Assembly: GCF_004005495.1 (NCBI RefSeq)
Contig: NZ_RZYA01000018.1
Span: forward strand, 106,662-170,661
DNA length: 64,000 bases
Reading direction: 5' to 3'
Origin: Streptomyces antnestii
GTDB lineage: Bacteria; Actinomycetota; Actinomycetes; Streptomycetales; Streptomycetaceae
Below are positions 25,465-33,340 of this stretch, one piece after another (positions within the stretch are counted from its first letter, which is position 1; every line of letters begins with the position of its first letter). The notes under the pieces are model-generated. The model searched no databases. It was not told where the DNA came from and saw nothing but the letters and a program-made list of their open reading frames with translations. The position numbers and the translations under genes were made by a program.

Positions 25465-28044
25465 GTGCCCGGAGAGAATCTTTCCCGCGACGAGGCCCGC
25501 GAGCGGGCGGGTCTGCTGTCCGTCGACGGGTACGAGGTACAGCTCGACCTGCGGTCCGCGGTCGGCGATGCCGAGGGTGACGGTCCCCGTACGTTCCGCT
25601 CGGTGACGACGATCCGGTTCCGGGCCGAGCCCGGCGCCGCGACCTTCGTGGACCTGATCGCGCCCTCCGTGAACGCGGTGACCCTCAACGGCGAGGACCT
25701 GGACGCGGCGGCCGTATTCGACGGGACGCGGATCGCGCTGGACGGTCTGGCCGCGGAGAACGAGCTGGTCGTGGACGCCCAGTGCGCCTACAGCCGCACC
25801 GGCGAGGGCATGCACCGCTTCGTCGACCCCGAGGACGGCGAGGTCTACCTCTACACGCAGTACGAGCCCGCCGACGCGCGGCGCGTGTACGCGAACTTCG
25901 AGCAGCCCGACCTCAAGGCGCCCTACCGGTTCGCGGTGCAGGCTCCCGAGGGGTGGACGGTCTGGTCGAACGGGGTGGGTGAACTGGCTGACGGCGTATG
26001 GAAGTTCGCCGAGACCAAGCCGATCTCGACGTACATCACGGCGGTCGTCGCGGGCCCGTACCACTACGTCACGGACTCCTACAGCCGTACCTTCGAGGAC
26101 GGTTCGACGCTGGAGATCCCGCTCGGCGCGCTGTGCCGCAAGGGGCTCGCGAAGCACTTCGACTCCGACGACGTGTTCCTGGTGACGAAGCAGGGCCTGG
26201 ACTTCTTCCACGACCACTTCGACTACCCGTACCCCTTCGGGAAGTACGACCAGGCGTTCGTGCCGGAGTACAACCTCGGCGCGATGGAGAACCCGGGGAT
26301 GGTCACCTTCAAGGAGGAGTTCATCTTCCGCGGCAAGGTGACGCGGGCGTCGTACGAGCGGCGGGCGAACGTCGTCCTGCACGAGATGGCGCACATGTGG
26401 TTCGGCGACCTCGTCACCATGCAGTGGTGGGACGACCTGTGGCTCAAGGAGTCCTTCGCCGACTTCATGGGCACGTTCTCGATGGTCGAGGCGACCCGCT
26501 TCACCAACGGCTGGATCACCTTCGCCAACAACCGCAAGGCGTGGGCGTACCGCGCCGACCAGCTGCCCTCCACCCACCCCGTCACGGCCGACATCCGTGA
26601 CCTGGAGGACGCCAAGCTCAACTTCGACGGGATCACGTACGCGAAGGGCGCGAGCGTCCTCAAGCAGCTCGTCGCCTACGTGGGGCGCGACGCGTTCCTC
26701 GAAGGGGCGCGCCGCTACTTCAAGCGGAACGCGTACGGCAACACGCAGCTCGGCGATCTGCTGTCCGTCCTGGAGGAGACCAGCGGGCGCGACCTGGCCA
26801 CCTGGTCGCGGGCGTGGCTGCAGACCGCGGGCGTCAACTCCCTCACCCCGCAGGTGATTCTGGACGCCGAAGGCCGGATCGCGGAGCTGGCCGTGGTGCA
26901 GGAGGCGGCCGAGAGCCACCCCGAGCTGCGGCCGCACCGCGTCGCCGTGGGCCTGTACCGGCGCGAGGGCGTCGACGGATCGCTCACGCGGTACGCGCGC
27001 GCCGAGGTCGACGTGGACGGGCCGCGGACCGTGGTGGGAGAGCTGGCCGGCGCCGAGGCGCCCGACCTCGTCCTCGTCAACGACGACGACCTCACCTACT
27101 GCAAGATCCGCTTCGACGAGAACTCGCTGGCGACGCTGCGCGAGCACCTGGGCGAGATCACGGACCCGCTTGCCCGCGCCCTGTGCTGGTCGGCGCTGTG
27201 GAGCCTGACGCGGGACGGCCTCATGCCGACCCGCGACTTCGCGGACCTGGTCCTGCGGTTCGCCGGGCGCGAGAGCGACATCGGCGTCCTGCAGATGCTG
27301 CACGCGTGGGCCGGCTCCGCGGTCACCCACTACGCGGCGCCCGAGTGGCGCGCCGAGGGCAGCCGCCTGCTCGCCGAGGGTGCCCTGCGCGAGCTGCGGT
27401 CCGCCGAGCCGGGCAGCCAGCACCAGCTGACGTGGGCCAGGTTCTTCGCCTCCGTCGCCTCCTGCGAGGCCGATCTCCAGCTGCTGCGGGGTCTCCTCGA
27501 CGGCACCGAGAAGATCGACGGGCTCGACGTGGATCAGGAGCTGCGCTGGTCATTCCTGGAGCCGCTGGCCGCGCACGCCGCCGCCGACGAGTCGGTGATC
27601 GGCGCGGAGCTCGCCCGTGACGACACCGCGTCCGGCAAGCGGCACCAGGTGCGCTGCCTCGCCGCACGCCCGTCCGCGGCGGTGAAGGCGCAGGCCTGGG
27701 CGCAGGTCGTCGAGTCCGACGCGCTGTCGAACGCGCTGGTCGAGGCGACGATCGCGGGCTTCCAGCAGCCGTCGCAGCGCGAGCTGACCGCGCCGTACGC
27801 CGAGAAGTACTTCGCGGCGATCGAGCGGGTGTGGGACGAGCGGTCCATCCAGATCGGCATGGACGTGGTGAAGGGTCTCTTCCCGTCGCTGCAGGACTCG
27901 CAGGGCACCCTCGACGCGACCGACGCGTGGCTGGAGTCGCACGAGGGCGCGGCCCCGGCGCTGCGCCGCCTCGTCCTGGAGGCGCGTGACGACCTGGCCC
28001 GCGCGCTGCGCGCACAGGCGTGCGACGCGAAGGCCGCGAACTAG
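25465..28044 (+). CDS. pepN: Aminopeptidase N (M1 metallopeptidase), copy 1
   Basis: Cytoplasmic zinc aminopeptidase that removes N-terminal residues from peptides. 859 residues. GAMENPG is at 272-278 and the zinc site HEMAHMWFGDLV begins at 306, with the third ligand in KESFADF about 20 residues on. A C-terminal ERAP1-like helical domain completes it. The GTG at 25465 (VPGENLSRDEARERAG) is chosen by comparison with the second copy at 39818 (VPGTNLTREEAQQRA); GTG 25456 is also in frame. A hairpin follows the gene. Confidence 0.96.
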   Translation: MPGENLSRDEARERAGLLSVDGYEVQLDLRSAVGDAEGDGPRTFRSVTTIRFRAEPGAATFVDLIAPSVNAVTLNGEDLDAAAVFDGTRIALDGLAAENELVVDAQCAYSRTGEGMHRFVDPEDGEVYLYTQYEPADARRVYANFEQPDLKAPYRFAVQAPEGWTVWSNGVGELADGVWKFAETKPISTYITAVVAGPYHYVTDSYSRTFEDGSTLEIPLGALCRKGLAKHFDSDDVFLVTKQGLDFFHDHFDYPYPFGKYDQAFVPEYNLGAMENPGMVTFKEEFIFRGKVTRASYERRANVVLHEMAHMWFGDLVTMQWWDDLWLKESFADFMGTFSMVEATRFTNGWITFANNRKAWAYRADQLPSTHPVTADIRDLEDAKLNFDGITYAKGASVLKQLVAYVGRDAFLEGARRYFKRNAYGNTQLGDLLSVLEETSGRDLATWSRAWLQTAGVNSLTPQVILDAEGRIAELAVVQEAAESHPELRPHRVAVGLYRREGVDGSLTRYARAEVDVDGPRTVVGELAGAEAPDLVLVNDDDLTYCKIRFDENSLATLREHLGEITDPLARALCWSALWSLTRDGLMPTRDFADLVLRFAGRESDIGVLQMLHAWAGSAVTHYAAPEWRAEGSRLLAEGALRELRSAEPGSQHQLTWARFFASVASCEADLQLLRGLLDGTEKIDGLDVDQELRWSFLEPLAAHAAADESVIGAELARDDTASGKRHQVRCLAARPSAAVKAQAWAQVVESDALSNALVEATIAGFQQPSQRELTAPYAEKYFAAIERVWDERSIQIGMDVVKGLFPSLQDSQGTLDATDAWLESHEGAAPALRRLVLEARDDLARALRAQACDAKAAN

Positions 28045-28060
28045 CGGCGGAGGACACAAC

Positions 28061-28120
28061 GGGGCGGCCACGGCCGGGAGTTACCGAATCCGGGTACTTC
28101 CGGCCGTAACCCGCCGCCCC
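28061..28120 (+). terminator. Long imperfect hairpin after pepN copy 1
   Basis: Nested arms: ggggcggc with gccgcccc at the base, acggccgg with ccggccgt inside and tacc with ggta at the top, starting 17 nt past the stop codon. Confidence 0.65.
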
Positions 28121-28233
28121 GCCTGCCCTTCTCGGCAGTCGAACGCCCGTACTTTAGGGCAGGCTTGTCCCTCTTTGTCGACAGGCGTGTAACAGCGGTT
28201 AGCGGCCGGTCCCGTGCCGGGAATGGCCCGGTC

Positions 28234-29325
28234 ATGAACCACAACACCCCGCTGTCCCCCCGCCCTCTCCAGCACCTCGCCGAGAGCCCGCAGCGTGTGC
28301 TGAGCGGTGCCCAGCTCAAGTCCCACGGGGTCGGCTCCGCGGCCCTGAACGAGCAGTGCAGGCCCGGCGGCCCCTGGCAGCAGCTCCTGCCCGGCGTGTA
28401 TCTGCTCCACCCCGGCCCGCCCACCGCCGACGAGCGGCTGCACGCGGTCCTCCTCTACGCGGGCCGCCCCCAGGCCCGCGCCGCCGACGCGATCCCCGCG
28501 CAGCCCGACCATGGAGAGGCGCACTCCCCGCAGACCACGCCGCAGGCCCCGTACGCCAACGCGATGATCACCGGTCTCGCCGCGCTCGCCCTGCACCGCT
28601 TCGCGTCCGCTCCCCCGCTGGAATCCCTCGACCGGATCGACGTCCTGGTGCCGCGCACCCGGCGGCTGCGCTCGACCGGTTTCGCCCGGCTCGTGCGCGG
28701 CCATGGCCTGCCCACCCCGCAGCGGATCGCGGGGGTGCCGGTGGCCCCGGTGGCGCGGGCCCTCGCGGACGCCGTCGCCCAGCTCGCGGAGGCCGGCGCG
28801 GTACGGCGTCTGCTCACCGAGGCCGTGCGCGGCGGCCACTGCGAACCCGCTGCGGTGGTACGGGAGTTGAACCAGGCCAAGCTCCTCACCCGGCCGCACG
28901 TCATGGACGCCGTGGACTCGCTGCTCGCCGAGGGCCGGGCCATCGCCGAGGACCGCCTTTACGCGATGGTGCGCGAGCACGGCCTGCCGGACCCGCTGTG
29001 GAACGTGGACCTGCGCATGCCCGGCGGCCCGCACCTCGGCGGCGTCGACGCGTTCTGGCCCGACCAGGCCGTCGCCGTGGAACTGGACACGCGGGCACCC
29101 CGGCACGGCCTGCGCCCCGAGCCCCAGCAGGAGAGCGACGGCCTGGAGTGGTCCGAGTACGCCCGCAAGCGCGAGCACCTGGAGCGCCTCGGCATCACCG
29201 TCGTCCACCTCACCCCGCGCAAGCTGCGCGAGTCACCGGACCTTCAGGCGACGGTCGTGCGGACCGCCCTGATGGCGTCCGTGGACCGGGAGCCGGCGGC
29301 GTACGTGATGGTGCTCCCCCGTTGA
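28234..29325 (+). CDS. AbiEi-like winged-helix protein with C-terminal DUF559/nuclease-like domain
   Basis: 363 residues, function unknown. The N-terminal ~60 residues (VLSGAQLKSHGV...WQQLLPGVYLLHPG) fit the winged-helix domain of AbiEi-type antitoxins. The middle part (ITGLAALALHRFA, DRIDVLVPRTRRLRSTGFARLVRG, GVPVAPVARALADAV) continues that family. The C-terminal ~90 residues (VDAFWPDQAVAVELD, then YARKREHLERLGITVVHLT) resemble the DUF559 fold with a D...ExD arrangement as in Vsr-like nucleases. No partner toxin gene adjoins it. The start at 28234 is chosen over an upstream extension with no ribosome site. It stands alone between two hairpin- or gap-bounded genes. Confidence 0.7.
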   Translation: MNHNTPLSPRPLQHLAESPQRVLSGAQLKSHGVGSAALNEQCRPGGPWQQLLPGVYLLHPGPPTADERLHAVLLYAGRPQARAADAIPAQPDHGEAHSPQTTPQAPYANAMITGLAALALHRFASAPPLESLDRIDVLVPRTRRLRSTGFARLVRGHGLPTPQRIAGVPVAPVARALADAVAQLAEAGAVRRLLTEAVRGGHCEPAAVVRELNQAKLLTRPHVMDAVDSLLAEGRAIAEDRLYAMVREHGLPDPLWNVDLRMPGGPHLGGVDAFWPDQAVAVELDTRAPRHGLRPEPQQESDGLEWSEYARKREHLERLGITVVHLTPRKLRESPDLQATVVRTALMASVDREPAAYVMVLPR

Positions 29326-29353
29326 GTACCGCCGGGTCCCCTTGCGTTCCGGG

Positions 29354-30517
29354 TTACTTCGGGCAGTACTCGGCCTCCATGACGGCCTGGCTGTCGCCCG
29401 ACCAGTCGCCGTTGAAGTTGAACGCGAGGGAGTGGCGGCCGTCGGAGGTGGTCACCGCGTCCGAGCTGGAGCCGTGGATACCGCCGCTGTGGCCCCAGAC
29501 CACCGTGCCGCAGCTCAGTTTCTGGCTCATCAGGGCGAGGCCGTAGCCCACCTCGGCTCCGTCCTCGCCCAGGGGCACGGGCACGGTCGTCTTCATCTCG
29601 GCGAGCTGCGCGGCGGGCAGCAGCCGGCCGCCGAGGAGCGCCGAGTAGAAGCGGTTCAGGTCGGCCGAGTCGGAGATCATCTCGCCGGCAGAGGAAGCGA
29701 GACTCGGGTTGAGTTCGGTGACGTCGTACGTCTTCTTGTCGGGGTCGTCGGGGAACTTGGAGTAGGCGCGGGACGCCGGGCGGGGCACGGTGGTGGACGT
29801 GCCGGGGAGGGTGGTGGCGCGCAGGTGGAGGGGCTCGATGACGCGGCGGCGGATCTCGTCGGCGTAGGAGTGTCCGGTGACCTTCTGGATGACCATGCCG
29901 GCCAATACGTAGTTGGTGTTGGAGTAGTTCCAGGACGTGCCGGGCGCGAAGTCGGGCTTGTGGGACATCGCGATCCGCACGAGCTCGTCCGGGGTCCAGG
30001 TGTCGTAGCGGTGCTTGAGGAAGCCGTCCCGTGCGAACACGGTCTGCTGGAAGCCTTTGTCCGCCGTGACGTTGTAGATGCCGCTGGTGTGGTTGAGGAC
30101 CTGGCGGAGCGTGATCTTCCTGCCGTCGTGGCCGTGTCCGGTGACGACGCCGGGCAGCCAGTGGTCGACCGTGTCGTCCAGGTCGATCCTGCCCTCGGCC
30201 TCCAGCTGGAGGAGGACGGTCGCGACGAAGGTCTTGGTGATGCTGCCGACGCGGTACCGGTCGCGCTCCCCCCGCGGGGCGCCCGTCCGCAGGTCGCCGA
30301 CGCCCGAAGTGCCCTTCCAGGTCCCGTACTTGTCCGTCGCCCGCCCGGTCACCCCGGGCACGCCCGCCGCGACGGCGGCGTCCAGGGCCTGCTGGGTCGC
30401 CCGGTGTCCTGTCCTGTGGGGCGCGTCGGCGAGGGCGGGGGACGCGAACGCCCCCGCCGTCACCGACACCACCGCAACCACCGCAACCACACCCACCAGG
30501 CCGGTACGCACTGACAT
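29354..30517 (-). CDS. Secreted serine hydrolase, beta-lactamase / D,D-peptidase class C fold
   Basis: Exported penicillin-binding-like hydrolase. A signal peptide (hydrophobic GVVAVVAVVSVTAGAFA, cleavage after ASPALA near residue 30) precedes the domain. The three active-site motifs are present: SITK (Ser92-Lys95), YSN in SWNYSNTNY, and HSG in WGHSGGIHG. At 387 residues it matches the serine hydrolase/carboxypeptidase group rather than true beta-lactamases. Whether it acts on peptidoglycan, peptides or esters cannot be decided. It converges with the AbiEi-like gene and lies downstream of the metallophosphatase on the same strand (107-nt gap). Confidence 0.9.
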   Translation of the reverse strand: MSVRTGLVGVVAVVAVVSVTAGAFASPALADAPHRTGHRATQQALDAAVAAGVPGVTGRATDKYGTWKGTSGVGDLRTGAPRGERDRYRVGSITKTFVATVLLQLEAEGRIDLDDTVDHWLPGVVTGHGHDGRKITLRQVLNHTSGIYNVTADKGFQQTVFARDGFLKHRYDTWTPDELVRIAMSHKPDFAPGTSWNYSNTNYVLAGMVIQKVTGHSYADEIRRRVIEPLHLRATTLPGTSTTVPRPASRAYSKFPDDPDKKTYDVTELNPSLASSAGEMISDSADLNRFYSALLGGRLLPAAQLAEMKTTVPVPLGEDGAEVGYGLALMSQKLSCGTVVWGHSGGIHGSSSDAVTTSDGRHSLAFNFNGDWSGDSQAVMEAEYCPK

Positions 30518-30624
30518 CCCGTGTCTCCCTCTCCGCCGGTGCCGACAGCTGTGCGCTGCGGTCGACGTGGGTGACTCCGGTGCCGTGGGGCGGGGTTGAG
30601 GGGCGTCAGCGGGTTGGGCGCGAA

Positions 30625-32403
30625 TCAGCCCTTTCGGAGGACGAGTTCCGTGTTGCGGTCGCCGGGGGTGCCGGAGAGGGTGGCGCGGGATCCCGGGGCG
30701 TTGAAGGAGAGTTCGCGGTAGAGGGCGGCGAGGCCGGTCTGCGTGAGGTCGGTGAAGTCGGTGCGGTGCGGGGCGGCGGACTCGATGAGCGTGGTGAACA
30801 GGGAGACCGTGCCGTCGTGGTTGTCGGTGATCTCGATGATGCGGGCGAGCTGCGGGAAGTCGACGTGGGATGCGGTGGAGATCTCCCAGAAGCCGCCGCC
30901 GGACGCGCCGGCGTGCGGGGTGATGTCGTTCTTGTGGCTGTGGCCGTTGATCCAGGCCAGGACGTTGCGATGGCGGCCGAGGAGCGCGGCGAGCTCGTCG
31001 CCTCCGTGCCGGGTCTCGCCGGGGTGGTGCGGGTCCTTGTTCAGATTGCGCATGGTCTTGCTGGTGTGGTGGCTGAAGACGAGGACGTGGTCGTCCTTGT
31101 GCGCGGCGAGGGTCCGCTCCAGCCAGGTGAGCTGGGCCGTGCCGAGGGACCCCTCGTAGTGGCCGCCGGGGTCGGTCGTGTCGAGGCTGATGCCGAGCAC
31201 GTCGTCCGAGACGCGGAAGGCGTAGTACTGGGTGCCGGCGTCGACGTTGGCCTGGGTGTAGCCGTGGCCGTGGGGGCCGGGCCCGGTGTGCGCGGGGTCG
31301 AGGTGGGCCTTGAGGTACTCGGCCGGGGTGAAGGGGGCGCGGCGCTCGTCGGGGGTGACCGAACGCATGTGGCGGGCCTGTGACTTGAGGAGTTCCTCGA
31401 AGGCCTTGCCGCGGGGGTCGCCGCCCTTCTTGACGTTGTCCCAGATCGCCTTGGCGTCGGCCTCCGGAAGCTCCATCAGCTTCTTGCCGCCCACGGCGAA
31501 CTCGGCGAAGAAGGAGTCGCCGGGCGCGTAGCAGCCGCCGGGCAGCGCGTCGTGGTTGCCGACGGTCGAGTACCAGGGGAGGTTGAGTCCGGGGCTGCGC
31601 AGCTCACCGATCGCGGCGTCCAGGAAGCCGGGGAGGCGGGGGAAGCCGAGCTGTTTGTCGGCGTCGCGCAGGGCGGCGTCCGGCTGCCAGTACAGCTTGA
31701 GGCCGCTGTTCTGGACGCCTTCGTAGTGGCGCGGGTCGCCGGTGTTCGGGGTGATGCGCCCGCCGCTCATTGCCTTCAGGAACCAGTCCAGTTCCGACCT
31801 GGCGTTGTTGTCGGTGTTGTCGCCGGTCGTCATGACGAAGTGCAGGGGCGAGGCGGTGACGGGCGCGCCGCGCAGGGCGTTGACCCGCTCCACGAGCGAG
31901 ACCGCTCCGGCGACCGACAGGGACTCCTGCGGCCGCCACGCGCTCGCGGTCTGGGCGCGCAGGTACTCGTAGCGCAGGGGGTGTTGTACGTCGACCAGGT
32001 GCAGGTCGGTGAACTGGACGAACGCGGCGAGCGCGGTGCGGCGGGCCTCGCGTCCCGACCGGGCGCCGGCGAGGTCGCCGCGGACCACGCGCTGCCAGCC
32101 GGGGCCGTCGCCGAGGCGGCGGTAGCCCGTACCGGCCGGGGCGGCGGCGACGGATCCGAGGGTGGTGCCGCGCGTGTAGGGCGCGAGCGGGGCGGCGGGC
32201 GCCCGGCGCGAGACGGGGGCCGGAGCGGGGCCCGCGGCGGCCGTGCCCGTGCCGGGGCCGATGGCGTAGCCGATGCCGGCCGTCAGCGAGACGGCTCCGG
32301 ACGCGGCGAGGAAGGTGCGGCGGTCGAGCGCCGAGGCGAGGGCGGCGGCCTTGGCGGCGGTGGCTGAAGCAGCGGTGTCGGCGACAGAGCGTATGCGCGG
32401 CAT
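30625..32403 (-). CDS. Tat-exported metallophosphoesterase (TIGR03767 type)
   Basis: 592-residue secreted metallophosphatase. A twin-arginine signal (DRRTFLAASGAVSLTAG, residues ~28-44) follows a short Ala-rich head. Binuclear metal motifs appear in order: FTDLHLVD, GDNTDNN, GNHDALPG, FSHHTSK and NGHSHKND, as in the calcineurin-like superfamily. The start at 32403 (MPRIRSVADT) has GGGGAGA upstream; the longer frame to 32493 lacks such a site. The substrate is unknown. Length and motif spacing fit a family seen mostly in actinobacteria. Confidence 0.9.
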   Translation of the reverse strand: MPRIRSVADTAASATAAKAAALASALDRRTFLAASGAVSLTAGIGYAIGPGTGTAAAGPAPAPVSRRAPAAPLAPYTRGTTLGSVAAAPAGTGYRRLGDGPGWQRVVRGDLAGARSGREARRTALAAFVQFTDLHLVDVQHPLRYEYLRAQTASAWRPQESLSVAGAVSLVERVNALRGAPVTASPLHFVMTTGDNTDNNARSELDWFLKAMSGGRITPNTGDPRHYEGVQNSGLKLYWQPDAALRDADKQLGFPRLPGFLDAAIGELRSPGLNLPWYSTVGNHDALPGGCYAPGDSFFAEFAVGGKKLMELPEADAKAIWDNVKKGGDPRGKAFEELLKSQARHMRSVTPDERRAPFTPAEYLKAHLDPAHTGPGPHGHGYTQANVDAGTQYYAFRVSDDVLGISLDTTDPGGHYEGSLGTAQLTWLERTLAAHKDDHVLVFSHHTSKTMRNLNKDPHHPGETRHGGDELAALLGRHRNVLAWINGHSHKNDITPHAGASGGGFWEISTASHVDFPQLARIIEITDNHDGTVSLFTTLIESAAPHRTDFTDLTQTGLAALYRELSFNAPGSRATLSGTPGDRNTELVLRKG

Positions 32404-32620
32404 GGCGCGGTCTCCCCGAGTGCGAACGCGTCGGCAGTGGTCGCGGGGCGTTCGCCGTGGCAGAACTACCCGCTCGTACTGGATGGTTGGCATCGGGAAT
32501 GACCTGTGCGTTAACGAGGCCGCAACGCGCGGCGCCGATCACGCCACGTGGATCACCGGCCACCCTGCGCGGTCACGCGCGCCTCGCGCGCCGGAGGGAA
32601 GCCGGTCACCCTGCGTTCAT

Positions 32621-32674
32621 CTTTCAGGGAAGGGGGTGCCCTCCAAAGGCCGCCTTTCAGGGAAGGGGGCGCCC
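32621..32674. repeat. Direct repeat across the Nudix gene stop
   Basis: Two 21-bp copies at 32621-32641 and 32654-32674, 33 bp apart and differing at one base (core ctttcagggaaggggg). The stop codon of the Nudix gene (32657-32659) lies in the second copy. Confidence 0.85.
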
Positions 32675-33106
32675 CGCCGGGGGCCGGTCGCGCCACAGCT
32701 GGAGACCTACGTCGACGAGTTCGACGCGGGCGAGGCGGCGCACGTCGTCGAGGGTGTGCCAGGCGGCGAGGTCGGTGGAGCCGTTCTCCTCGGGGCGCAG
32801 GGTGCCGCCGGTGACGCGGCCCTCGTAGACCAGGCGCAGCCCGTGGAAGTCGGCGACGGAGCCGTGGTCGCGCGGGTAGCGGCGCTGAACGGAGTGCACG
32901 CCGAGCAGGGTGACGGGCTCGACCGCGTAGCCGGTCTCCTCGTCGAGCTCGCGGATCACGGTGTCGTACGGGTCCTCGCCGTGGTCCATGCCCCCTCCCG
33001 GCAGCGTCCATCGCCTGCTGCCGTCGCCGGCCACCCAGCGGGCGAGCAGCACCTGTCCGTCCCGGACGCAGACGGCGTACGCCGCCACCCTCAGCTCTTT
33101 GTGCAC
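32657..33106 (-). CDS. Nudix hydrolase
   Basis: 149-residue Nudix protein. The Nudix box spans residues ~38-60 as GGGMDHGEDPYDTVIRELDE followed by ETGY, with the required glycine, REL-EE core and metal-binding glutamates. It probably hydrolyses a nucleoside diphosphate derivative or acts in nucleotide-pool sanitation, but the flanks (VARWVAGDGSRRWTLP and EENGSTDLAAWHTLDDV) do not identify the substrate. ATG 33106 begins MHKELRVAAYAV. The last residues overlap a 33-bp-period direct repeat. It is divergent from the large subtilase gene. Confidence 0.9.
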   Translation of the reverse strand: MHKELRVAAYAVCVRDGQVLLARWVAGDGSRRWTLPGGGMDHGEDPYDTVIRELDEETGYAVEPVTLLGVHSVQRRYPRDHGSVADFHGLRLVYEGRVTGGTLRPEENGSTDLAAWHTLDDVRRLARVELVDVGLQLWRDRPPAGRPLP

Positions 33107-33214
33107 AGACCGACGCTAGAACCAATACGGGGGATGCGCACGATGTCGGACGCCTCGATGTGCGGCGGGGGCAAATCCGGCTATCCACCCCCTTGTCCGT
33201 GATGGCGTATGGCG

Positions 33215-33329
33215 GAAGTACGCCATGGTCTGATCACGCCATCGGCAACTCTCCCCAAACAGACGTCACTTACGTAAAGCTGAGCGGTCATCCGGCACCG
33301 AATTCCGGACCCTTTCCGACCTTTACGTA
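33215..33329. promoter_or_regulatory. Inverted repeats upstream of the subtilase gene
   Basis: Two sets: ATGGCGTA with TACGCCAT (9-nt spacer, near 33204-33231), and the 9-mers TACGTAAAG (33271-33279) and CTTTACGTA (33321-33329) 41 nt apart, the second ending a few bases before the ribosome site. They look like operator sites; the regulator is unknown. Confidence 0.45.
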
Positions 33330-33340
33330 CAGGGATGCTG

